The notes beneath the pieces are model-generated. The model was not told the DNA's origin, ran no database searches, and saw only the letters and a program-made list of their open reading frames with translations. This document shows positions 8,400-16,158 of a stretch of 64,000 bases of DNA, piece by piece; the stretch's first letter is position 1, and every line of letters begins with the position of its first letter. Origin of the DNA: Sinohyriopsis cumingii. Lineage: Eukaryota > Mollusca > Bivalvia > Unionida > Unionidae. Where the stretch lies: contig CM068839.1 in NCBI GenBank assembly GCA_028554795.2, positions 40,081,006-40,145,005 on the forward strand. Direction: 5' to 3'. A program made the translations under genes and the position numbers.

Positions 8400-8871
8400 A
8401 TAAATTGCCTTTTTTATCTAATAGGTAAACCTAAATTGGCTTCGTTTCCCTCTTTGAATTTACCCAAAAAAACTACAAATTTGAACCATTGGCCCACCGC
8501 TCAAAATTCACAACTATCGAAAAACCTACCAGTGACAAAACTTTTAAATGTCGCTTAGACATATTACTTTAAATAAGGAATAATAGGGAGTTCGTTTATG
8601 CACACTTCTGTACTAGAATAGATAGAACGTTAAGGGATAGGAAATTCAACAGACTAGCAGGATTTGAACTAATTGCACAGGTGGCTTACACAATACTGGT
8701 ATTTTTCTGTCCACTAGTATAACTGGACATGATTTGAATTAAGTACGGGCTGGCGTTTCGGGAAGTACACAACATCCAGGGCTGGCTTGCTGAGCACCTT
8801 TTCCTCCTTTACCACGCTCGGATTTTGTACAAAAGTGGCAAGATGTGGAACGATTTCCACTTACCACAAGC
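8400..8871. other. Intergenic DNA with a possible decayed gene end
   Basis: No convincing gene. Just before 8872 two frames end in words (TTSPGVLM or PQAQVS, then stop) that match the ends of the frames before the second hairpin array at 12879. Either a related gene end or simply conserved DNA lies here. Confidence 0.3.
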
Positions 8872-9195
8872 CCAGGTGTCCTAATGTGACGTCATAGCTG
8901 GCCAATGGCAGCTGACGTTACATACTGTTTGGGTTGACACCTGGGGCTGCCAATGCAACTGAATACATGAGTGTGGGTTTGCACTACTCCTACTCATGAA
9001 TTAGGCCTTACATTTAGTATCGTTTGGGCACGCCACTACTGTCTACGAACAAAAGGCCCAATCAAATAGTACTCTATGAGTACATAAATGCCTGAAGGGT
9101 GTGGCACCATTCCTCCCCTCAGGAGTAATCAAAAAGGTGCCCTTGGCACCACAAACCAGAGGTACATGTCTATTGCAGACGAACACCGCTATAAT
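8872..9195 (+). other. Hairpin array, copy A, ending at TATAAT
   Basis: In order: an outer stem CCAGGTGTC/GACACCTGG (8872-8944) enclosing a long hairpin (8886-8921), CATGAGT/ACTCATG, GTACTC/GAGTAC (9069-9083), CCTGAAGGG/CCCCTCAGG (9091-9123), GGTGCC/GGCACC (9136-9150), and GGT...ACC (9161-9187) enclosing GTC/GAC. TATAAT follows at 9190 and an ATG 61 bp later. Copy B (12879-13204) keeps the same order and spacing with changed but still paired stems. This could be a structured RNA leader or a DNA cruciform promoter. Confidence 0.6.
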
Positions 9196-9250
9196 TCAAC
9201 TCAACAACAACAAGTCTAACCATCCATTGTCGACTCATCCTCCTACGAAG

Positions 9251-9629
9251 ATGTGCTCCAGACTAGCTAAGCTAAACGAAGCCTACGTGAATTTGCATAG
9301 GGTCAGACACAGTCTGATACCGAAGCCAGAAGAGATAGAGAATGTGAGAATGTTAAAAGTCACTGAAGACCAGATAGAAGAGCTCTTCAGAGAAGAAATG
9401 AACAGGGAGAAAGAAGAATGGACGGAGAAGTACAGACTTCAGAAACAACAGAGAGAGCAGCAACAGCAACAACAGCAGCATCAGCAGCATCAGTAACCTG
9501 AACCTGACAGAGGCTTTGTCGATTGTCGTATCGACACCAAAGAGTTCTTCTTCTCTTTCCGAAGAAGCAGACCTATCGTCAGAAAGTCTATCGTCAGAGG
9601 ACGTCGCATTCTTAGAATATAAAAGATAG
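9251..9629 (+). pseudogene. Small coiled-coil gene with histone-like 3' end (frameshift in CAG repeat)
   Basis: ATG 9251 starts CSRLAKLNEAYVNLHRVRHS, similar to the start of the gene at 10113 (SRRLAKLLELHVHLQYARLI), so the two are paralogues. A charged helix follows, then a CAG-repeat Gln run that stops at 9494-9496. In the next frame the text continues through the repeat as a Ser/Glu-rich acidic tail (TPKSSSSLSEEADLSSES) and stops at 9627-9629, 20 bp before the histone-type stem-loop. The repeat has probably slipped. Function unknown. The shape suggests a small nuclear or chromatin-associated protein, but this is only inference. Confidence 0.5.
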
Positions 9630-9648
9630 CCATAGCAAACAAAAAAAC

Positions 9649-9664
9649 AGCCCTTTTCAGGGCT
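9649..9664 (+). terminator. Histone-mRNA-like 3' stem-loop with downstream purine element
   Basis: AGCCCT-TTTC-AGGGCT is a perfect 6-bp stem with TTTC loop, followed by ACCCA, as in animal histone mRNAs. GAAAAGAAA at 9678 resembles the histone downstream element that pairs with U7 snRNA. Confidence 0.75.
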
Positions 9665-9689
9665 ACCCATACCTCTAGAAAAGAAATAA

Positions 9690-10020
9690 CAATCGATTTG
9701 CCAATATGTGTTTGTAGAGTAGTGTGAATATAAACACTCACTCTTTTCTGGTGTGATTGTATGTGTTTGTGATTGTAAGCGATCAAGTACGTTTGTGTGT
9801 ATAGTAGATAATGATCATGTTTTTTGCTGTTTGACGTGTGGAGAGTAGATTTTGGTTTTGATTTGATTGCTTTGCGTATGTGGATAGTATAATATTAATT
9901 TAAATGGCTTGTAAAAATTTTTTAGAATAGTGATGGGTAGTATAAAGAAGTGAGTGAGTGTTTCTTTTAGGTCCGCGCGTTGTTTGGTCATGATCTAGGT
10001 AATATAGGTTTTGGGTTTTA
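9690..10020. other. TG-rich intergenic spacer
   Basis: T/G-rich DNA shared with the spacer after 10490 (for example GTAGAGTAGTGTGAATATAAACACT at 9713 and 10526 in near-identical form). The whole gene-plus-spacer unit therefore appears to have been tandemly duplicated. No gene seen. Confidence 0.5.
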
Positions 10021-10060
10021 GGGGGATGTTTTCCTTCACGTCCGCGTTTTAACTATAAAT
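10021..10060 (+). promoter_or_regulatory. Shared box-plus-TATA promoter, copy 2
   Basis: GGGGGATGTTTTCCTTC, CGTCCGCG and TATAAAT 33 bp after the box start, 59 bp before the ATG at 10113. Confidence 0.65.
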
Positions 10061-10112
10061 TGAAAATCGCTCGGCAGTCTAGTTACCCTTGTTGATTGAT
10101 CAACACTAGAGA

Positions 10113-10334
10113 ATGAGCAGAAGGCTAGCGAAACTGTTAGAACTTCATGTGCACCTGCAATATGCCAGGCTCATACTGAATGAGCTGGCCGCAGACTCTA
10201 TAGTGGAAGAAGGAAGGATGAAAGAGGAGGAGAGAAGAAAAAAAAGAAGAGGAGAAAAAGGAGAGAAGAATGGCTGTACCACAGACACAAGAAGGAAATT
10301 TCAGAATCCCAGAGACAGAAGATTGGGATTCTGA
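10113..10334 (+). pseudogene. Paralogous small coiled-coil gene
   Basis: Starts SRRLAKLLELHVHLQYARLI, like the gene at 9251, then a K/E/R-rich helix. The frame ends at 10334. An overlapping frame, reachable by one indel in the A-tract near 10230-10245, reads E/K-rich, then acidic (IPETEDWDSEATHSA), and runs past the stem-loop. The second frame better matches the acidic tail of the paralogue. I therefore suspect a frameshift, as in its neighbour. Unknown function. Confidence 0.45.
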
Positions 10335-10460
10335 AGCCACTCATTCCGCCTCTGCGCTCCCAACAAAAAAAGTAAAGGAGACTGGAGTAGAAGATGTGTG
10401 TGTGGTGCCAGGCCTGGAAGGTGCCATCATTAACCAGGTGCCCTGGAGTTCAAAACAAAC

Positions 10461-10476
10461 AACCCTTTTCAGGGCT
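10461..10476 (+). terminator. Histone-mRNA-like 3' stem-loop
   Basis: AACCCT-TTTC-AGGGCT: 6-bp stem with one A/C mismatch, TTTC loop, followed by ACCCA. GAAAAGAAA about 15 bp further repeats the arrangement at 9649-9685. Confidence 0.65.
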
Positions 10477-10745
10477 ACCCAAACCTTTAGAAAAGAAATA
10501 GTAATCCATTTGACATTGTGTGTATGTAGAGTAGTGTGAATATAAACACTGACTAATTTTTCCTAGTGTGAGTGTATGAGTTTATGTATATGATTGTGTG
10601 TTTATAAGCGCTAGCATAGGTTAGTGTGGATAGTAGATTATTGGAATTTGATTTTAATGCTTTGCGTTTGTGGATGGTAGATTTTGGGTTAGTTTATTGC
10701 TGGTTCGCGTATGTGGATAGTAGATAATATGAAATGAGAAAAGTA

Positions 10746-10772
10746 GGGGATGTTTTCCTTCACGTCCGCGCG
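10746..10772 (+). promoter_or_regulatory. Orphan copy of the shared promoter box
   Basis: GGGGATGTTTTCCTTC and CGTCCGCG recur, but no ATG-led gene follows. A 5'-truncated LINE starts about 55 bp downstream, so the unit was probably disrupted by that insertion. Confidence 0.45.
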
Positions 10773-10825
10773 TTTTAAGTGATAATCTAGGTAATATAAG
10801 TTTTATATAAATCGTTAATTAGATC

Positions 10826-12590
10826 TAAACTAGATTACGGATGCCAAATTTACAACTCGGCACCCCAAAATAACCTCAAGAAACTAGATAGCATACAAAG
10901 AAAGGCCCTAATTATTTGCACTGGAGCACTACCATCCACATCACTAGTGGAACTTCAAATCTTAACTGGAGAACTGCCGCTCCACCTTCGAAGACAAGAA
11001 CTCACCCTCAGATATGCAGCCAGGCTAACAACACACCCCGACACACACCCCACCCGGCTAGCTATAAATAAATGCAACATACCTTTTAGAACTAAATTAT
11101 CATAAAACATACCAGCAGGGAAATTAGTCCATCAATTAGTTGAACAAATTCCTATAGACAGCCTCCAAGCAGAAATTGCAAATCACTATGACAAAGAACC
11201 ATGGATAAATATCAACCCCTGAGTTAACACCCCCATTACGAAATATGGCAATAAAAACGAACAGGAACTCAAACTAAACACAATCTGTACAGAAGAAATC
11301 AACTCAAAATATTGCAACTACATTAAGATTTACACTGATGGATCCAAAATAACAGAACCACCCAGAACAGCAGCAGCTTACGTAATCCCCGAACTTAACT
11401 ACCTAACCTCTGCTCTATATACACAGCTGAATTCTGGGCCATACTTGAAGCACTCAAATGGATCAAAGAGAACAAAATACCCCAAGCGGTAATAATAAGT
11501 GACTCGCTAAGCGTCATAAACTCAATACTTAATAACAACACCAAATCGAGAGAAAACTATCTTAGGCAAACCAATTTATTGTTAAAAATACTGAACAATA
11601 ATAACTTACAAGTAGAATTTATGTGGATACCATCTCATATTAACATACCAGGTAACGATATGGCAGATATAACAGCTAAACAAAAACTAAACGAAACCAC
11701 TCACATCAACCTAGATTATAGCATATGCGAACTCAATAGCATATCTAAAACCCTCATTGATAATAAAATGGCAGGAATTATGGAACACAAGCACCCAAGG
11801 CAGGAAACTAAAAACCATCAGTAAAGAAGTATGTAGAAATAGGAAACCACCCAAAACAAAAGGCAGTGAACAAAAATTCATAAATAGAATACTCACGGGC
11901 AAAACCAAGCTGGCTAACAGCTTCGGACAGTACATAGGACCACAACCACATAACCCTAACTGCTACCACTGCAGGGTCCCAGAAGACATAGAGCATATTT
12001 TTAACAACTGGCATACACTTGAAAAAGAAAGGGCTAAGTTTAAAGTTAAACAGCATAATATTGAATCCCCTGCAACATACCCAGAATTCTTGATGAACAC
12101 AAATCCCAATATTAATCTAACATTCAAAAATATCATAAGTTTTATACACGAATCCAATCTAATGAAAAAAATCTAAGAGAGTAAATCAAAGACCAGTTAA
12201 AAATATTACACATCACTGTTTGGGAATTATGACGGCCGGCTCGGTCTCGTGGGTTCACAGATTGACACAGCCGTTCATAGCCCGAATAATAAAAACCAGT
12301 TAAGGACGAATATTACAAAATCACTGTTTGGGAATTATGACGGCCTGCTAGGTCTCGTAGGTTCATAAACTGACACAGCCGTTCATAGCCCGAATAATAA
12401 AAACCAATTAAGGCCACAAAAAATTAAAATAGGAAAATAGGAATTAATTAAAACAGGACTCCATAATAACATACAAACAACCATAAAACAAGTTTTCATT
12501 CCAAACCAATAAGATAAGGAATCAAAATAAATAAGGAATTCATGAAGAAAAAAAAGAAAAAGAAAAATAAATATACTCCTAGCCGTCTCC
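10826..12590 (+). mobile_element. 5'-truncated non-LTR retrotransposon (LINE) with RNase H, decayed
   Basis: Broken + strand frames read the end of a reverse transcriptase (LDYGCQIYNSAPQNNLKKLD, then QRKALIICTGALPSTSLVEL and LRRQELTLRYAARL). An RNase H follows (IYTDGSK, YTAEFWAILEALKW, IISDSLSVINS, WIPSHINIPGNDMAD), then a terminal Cys/His block (CYHCRVPEDIEHIFNNW). Many stops and shifts show it is old. The 3' region (12215-12420) has two tandem copies of a roughly 100-bp unit (TTTGGGAATTATGACGGCC...), then an A-rich end near 12590. This fits the Jockey/I-like group with RNase H. Confidence 0.8.
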
Positions 12591-12893
12591 TTGTCTCTAA
12601 AACAACATCTGGCTGAACTTTTAAATCAAGCTTCCACAGCTATTTCTACTAACATACTCAGCCAAATCCAGGCAATATTGGCAGACGACCCTGAAGAATT
12701 TGAAACTTCCACGCTGGCAGCGGCCCTGTAAGTATCATCATCCAGCGGCGATGAAGCTGATGAACCTGCACCACCTAAACAGAGTGGAAAAAAGGAAGGC
12801 TCTGTCTACCGGAATATGGGACTGGGAAAGGCATTTGATGATATCAAAAAAGCGGGCCACTTCGTCAATACCACAAGACCAGGTGTCCTAATG
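12580..12893 (+). pseudogene. Unknown coding remnant ending in the hairpin array
   Basis: One frame, interrupted by a single TAA near 12729-12731, reads a helical segment (LKQHLAELLNQASTAISTNI), an acidic stretch (ILADDPEEFETS), SSSSGDEADEPAPPKQ and finally GLGKAFDDIKKAGHF, and stops as ...PGVLM inside the outer arm of hairpin array B. The composition is protein-like, but I recognise no family. It may be a small gene cut by the LINE or a remnant of another element. Confidence 0.35.
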
Positions 12894-13204
12894 TGACGTC
12901 ATCGCTGCCGACGAATCGTAGCGGGAGTCACATACTGCTTGGTTGGACACCTGGGGCATTTCGATCCTACTAAGAAACACGAGTGTGTGGTGTGACTATT
13001 CCCACTCATGTTTATTAGCCTTCCAGTCAGGTTGTTAAGGACTAGTTAGTCCTACACATGAGTGGCTAAATTAAAAAGTACTCTTTGAGTACATAAAAGC
13101 CTGGGGGATGAGGCTCCTTTTCCTTCCCCCAGGAGTAATTAAAAATCACGCAGTGCGTGAATAAACAAGTGGTACATGTTCAAAAGAACGAAAACCACTA
13201 TAAT
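12879..13204 (+). other. Hairpin array, copy B, ending at TATAAT
   Basis: Same layout as copy A: CCAGGTGTCC/GGACACCTGG (12879-12954, perfect 10 bp) enclosing GTGAC/GTCAC and CGCT/AGCG. Then GTACTC/GAGTAC (13078-13092), CCTGGGGG/CCCCCAGG (13100-13133), CACGCA/TGCGTG (13147-13159), and GTGGT/ACCAC (13169-13198) enclosing GTTC/GAAC. TATAAT follows at 13199. Several stems differ in sequence from copy A while remaining paired. Confidence 0.6.
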
Positions 13205-13233
13205 CCAACTAACTAACTAAGTTTCGGGTCTTA

Positions 13234-13272
13234 GGGGGATGTTTTCCTTCACGCCCTCGCTTTTCGTATAAG
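13234..13272 (+). promoter_or_regulatory. Shared box-plus-TATA promoter, copy 4
   Basis: GGGGGATGTTTTCCTTC, a diverged CGCCCTCG, and TATAAG 33 bp after the box start, 55 bp before the ATG at 13322. Confidence 0.6.
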
Positions 13273-13321
13273 AACCCACAGTGTTCGTCGTTCGCACCAT
13301 TCTAAGGAATAAACAAAGAAG

Positions 13322-13435
13322 ATGGAGGTGACAAAATTATTTAACGATTTGAGACATAGCTATTTTTGGATCATGGATGGGACTTATGTAGTAGAAAGAT
13401 TGAATAAGGAAGGAAGATTTGAAGGTAGCCTGAAC
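13322..13435 (+). pseudogene. 5' part of a small coiled-coil gene split by the second Polinton
   Basis: ATG 13322 starts EVTKLFNDLRHSYFWIMDG and the frame runs to the TGAAC target site at the left end of the second element. On the other side (32896 onwards) the coding frame resumes without gap once one target copy is discounted. The gene was therefore intact in frame at the time of insertion. Promoter copy 4 lies directly upstream and a histone-type stem-loop ends the distal part. Function unknown. Confidence 0.7.
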
Positions 13436-13978
13436 AGCAGCAGAGAGGGTGAACAGACCACTTAAGGGAGTGGTCACCCTTGTGTTTTACCAAAAAAAAT
13501 AGTGACCACTCATAGAGGTCAATTACCACGTCTACGATTATTGTTTGTCCCAAACAGAATTGTAGACGAGCCCTCTCTGCTGCTATCAGTCTTGGAAATC
13601 ATCATCTGAATCTGTTTCATCTTCATCTGAATCTTCGGAATTTGTTCTATGTTTCAAGTAATATTCAAGTTCTGATGGTGGTTTTTCTATTTTTGGATTT
13701 ATGTTCTTTCTGTGTTTATAATATATCATCAAACTTCTGTATCGATCTCCACCGCAATTTTTACAAATCTGATATAATCCTCTAACGCCGTTGTTACATC
13801 CAACACAACTTCGTGGACCAGCATGAGGATTTTTCTTTATAAGATAATTATGTTTCTTGCAATATTCTCCACGGCATTTTTTATTACAGTTGTTAGTGGT
13901 TCCTTGACGTAACCACGCACAGTTGTTCATTATATTAATGATATCTGTTTAATACAATTTAATTTTATCATCACCCCT
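13436..13978. repeat. Left terminal inverted repeat
   Basis: 543 bp matching the reverse complement of 32353-32895 with roughly ten or more differences, mostly in the acidic tail of the gene it carries. The outermost 150 bp are themselves bounded by inverted copies of GCAGCAGAGAGGG and contain the stem GAGTGGTCAC/GTGACCACTC, so the tip can fold on itself. Confidence 0.93.
13586..13930 (-). CDS. Cys-rich zinc-binding protein carried in the left inverted repeat
   Basis: 114 residues. Spaced Cys/His residues: C at 4, CNKKCRGEYCKKH, then CVGCNNGV and CKNCGG, enough for two zinc sites. The C-terminal tail is Asp/Glu/Ser-rich. It is nearly identical to the gene at 32401-32745 in the other repeat and related to 19646-19945. 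Being inside the repeat, it is present twice per genome and transcribed from both ends inwards relative to the termini (outwards in coding direction). Role unknown. A regulator of transcription or of terminal DNA is plausible, but only inferred. Confidence 0.75.
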   Translation of the reverse strand: MNNCAWLRQGTTNNCNKKCRGEYCKKHNYLIKKNPHAGPRSCVGCNNGVRGLYQICKNCGGDRYRSLMIYYKHRKNINPKIEKPPSELEYYLKHRTNSEDSDEDETDSDDDFQD

Positions 13979-13979
13979 G

Positions 13980-14645
13980 TTACCCAAATATTTTATCAAT
14001 ACCCACACGATATCTTGTTCTTGGATCATGTAAATTTATTGTTATAAATCCATGCGGAGTAGCTTGCGCTCGTGAGAAGAAATTTTTGAATTTAATTATA
14101 TCCATGTCACCACCACACCAAGTTTGATGAATATTTCGCAACGTGTGTGTGTCTACGCCATTAAACACAACTAAAATGTTGCAGTTGTCTCTGATCACCT
14201 TCGGAATTTGTGTATATCGTTGAGTAACATAGATCACGTCTGTATTTTTGTGTCTACCTCGGGAAAATATTCTGGCTGGATTTGATTGTTTATCTAGCAT
14301 CACATCGTCGTATACAACTAAATTATTAATAAATCCGTCTATGGAATCTACGGATGGTGCTTCATCAATATCGGTTATAAACTCTATAACATCATTATCC
14401 TCATCCAGCAATCGCGCGTTTTCATTGAAATCTTTAAGTACATCATAACATCGCTGATCATCAACGGATGGTGCTACTAAATATAATTTATCCCATTTCA
14501 ACCATCTCATTATCAGATTAAGTAATAATTGCGTCTTACCCGATCCAGATGGTCCTATGATAATCATTCTGATGGAGTTCGGTAGCGCAGGATGATGCTT
14601 AACTGGCTCTCGTTGCCGAGTTGCTGAGAAATCAATTATATCCAT
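13980..14645 (-). CDS. Packaging ATPase (FtsK-HerA/A32 type)
   Basis: 221 residues, intact. Walker A is GPSGSGKTQLLLNL near residue 32 and Walker B is NLVVYDDV near 108, followed by NTDVIYVTQRYTQIP (sensor-like) and a C-terminal HGFITINLHDP. The length and motif spacing match Polinton packaging ATPases, which translocate DNA into the capsid. The stop lies directly at the inner edge of the left inverted repeat. It is divergent from the next gene, so the 12-bp gap to 14658 must hold both promoters or sit in a shared region. Confidence 0.88.
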   Translation of the reverse strand: MDIIDFSATRQREPVKHHPALPNSIRMIIIGPSGSGKTQLLLNLIMRWLKWDKLYLVAPSVDDQRCYDVLKDFNENARLLDEDNDVIEFITDIDEAPSVDSIDGFINNLVVYDDVMLDKQSNPARIFSRGRHKNTDVIYVTQRYTQIPKVIRDNCNILVVFNGVDTHTLRNIHQTWCGGDMDIIKFKNFFSRAQATPHGFITINLHDPRTRYRVGIDKIFG

Positions 14646-14657
14646 ATATATTATAAC

Positions 14658-15159
14658 ATGAATTTATATTGTTTACGCTGTAGAGTTAAAACTCCAACCA
14701 CTGATTTAGCCACAGTTATAACAAAAAACAAAAAAAATAGCGTACGGTGGAAAATGTTCTATATGCGGTAGAAAGAAATTTTCGTTTTTACCTAATAAGC
14801 GCGGTGGTGATATTGCTAATTTGATGTCAAAGTTTCCAGGTGCTCCATGGGCTAAATACAGTGGAGAAAAACATCTACCAGGATATAATTATTGCGGTCC
14901 TGGTACTCGACTCGATATCAGGCTCGATAATCAGGATCAACCAAAACCAGGCGAGGAACCAATAAACGCTATTGATCGAGCTTGTCATGCTCATGATGTA
15001 GCTTATAAAAGTCAAAATCTACAAGATAGGCATATTGCAGATGTAAAATTAATTCATTCATTAAATTCTATAAAAAATAAAAATATTAGAGAATCATTAG
15101 CTAATTGGTTAGTAAGATCCTCGATGAAAGGTAAATTAGCGATTGGGGCTGGTAATTAA
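14658..15159 (+). pseudogene. Zinc-ribbon plus phospholipase A2 protein, frameshifted
   Basis: ATG 14658 starts NLYCLRCRVKTPTTD, half of a CxxC zinc ribbon of the DUF5679 type. After A-runs at 14723-14737 the other half (CSICGRKKFSF) appears in the next frame, so one indel separates them. The second frame continues to 15157-15159 with a parvovirus/insect-type PLA2 domain: LPGYNYCGPGT (calcium loop) and DRACHAHDVAY (His-Asp active site). In parvoviruses such a domain lets virions leave endosomes. Here it could act in entry. Ends 2 bp before the integrase ATG, suggesting co-transcription. Confidence 0.78.
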
Positions 15160-15161
15160 TA

Positions 15162-16148
15162 ATGGAATCAATTTATTATTCACCGAGAGGATACTGGAGA
15201 GGCAAAGCAGCAATTGGTAAACTCGCTGATGCAGTGGCGGTTAAACATTCTACTGCTAAAACGTGGTTATCTAAACAAGCAATATGGCAAATTTATCTAC
15301 CACGTCCTAAACAAATTCAGTACGCGTATTTCGATGTCAGTGTTCCTAATGAAGTTCATCAAGCTGATATTCTGTTTTTACCGCATGATACTGTGCGTGG
15401 AAAAACGTACAAGTACGCGCTAACCGTAGTTGATGTTGCAAGTAGATATAAAGAAGCAGAGCCGCTATCAGCGAAAACATCATCTGAAGTAGCCGATGCG
15501 TTTGAACGAATTTATCAACGAGGTGGTGGACCACGAGGTGGTCTACGATGGCCACAGCTACTACAGGTTGATCCTGGTAAGGAATTTCTTGGTCCAGTAT
15601 CATCGTTGATGAAACAACATAATACCAAAATACGACGAGGTCATACTGCAATTCATCGTGACCAAGCAATTGTTGAGCGATTTAATCGAACACTTGCTGA
15701 GCGGTTATTTGGATATCAATACGCGAGGGAATTTATTCAAGATAAAAGATCTCGCAAATGGGTGGCAAGATTACCAGGCGTGATAGCTGCATTAAATGAT
15801 GAGATCACACGAACAACCAACATGAAACCCATTAGCGCGGTCACATAAAAATATATACCAACACAACGAAAAGATGTTGGAAAACAAAAAATATTAGGTG
15901 ATGTTACAGTCAGATATTTATATGAGCCTGGTGAACTTAAAGGTGGTAAAGCGAGAGCGACCGATCCTATTTGGAGTGTTACCACACACAAAATATCTAC
16001 CGTGACAAGATCCACCGGGAGAAACGTAGGCGTTTCCAGACCTGCAATCTACAGATTAGATTCGGCCGCTCCTCAACGTGGATTTACACGTGAACAACTA
16101 CAAATAATTCCCGCGGATACACAACTACCACCAAAATCACTACGGTGA
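15162..16148 (+). pseudogene. Retroviral-type integrase (second type), in-frame stop
   Basis: Starts ESIYYSPRGYWRGKAAIGKL, the N-terminus of a second well-known Polinton/adintovirus integrase type. Triad: D in VHQADILFLPHD, D in LQVDPGKEF and E in DQAIVERFNRTLAERLF. An in-frame TAA at 15846-15848 interrupts it. The same frame then stays open to a TGA at 16146-16148 with a basic C-terminal domain (RGFTREQLQIIP). No chromodomain is present, unlike the integrase at 2390. Catalytic residues lie before the stop, so only the C-terminal domain is lost. Confidence 0.87.
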
Positions 16149-16158
16149 TTTCGATCAC

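Noticed and set aside
9060..9215. Hammerhead or other self-cleaving ribozyme in the hairpin arrays
   Set aside because: No CTGATGA plus GAAA core with matching stems was found in any copy.
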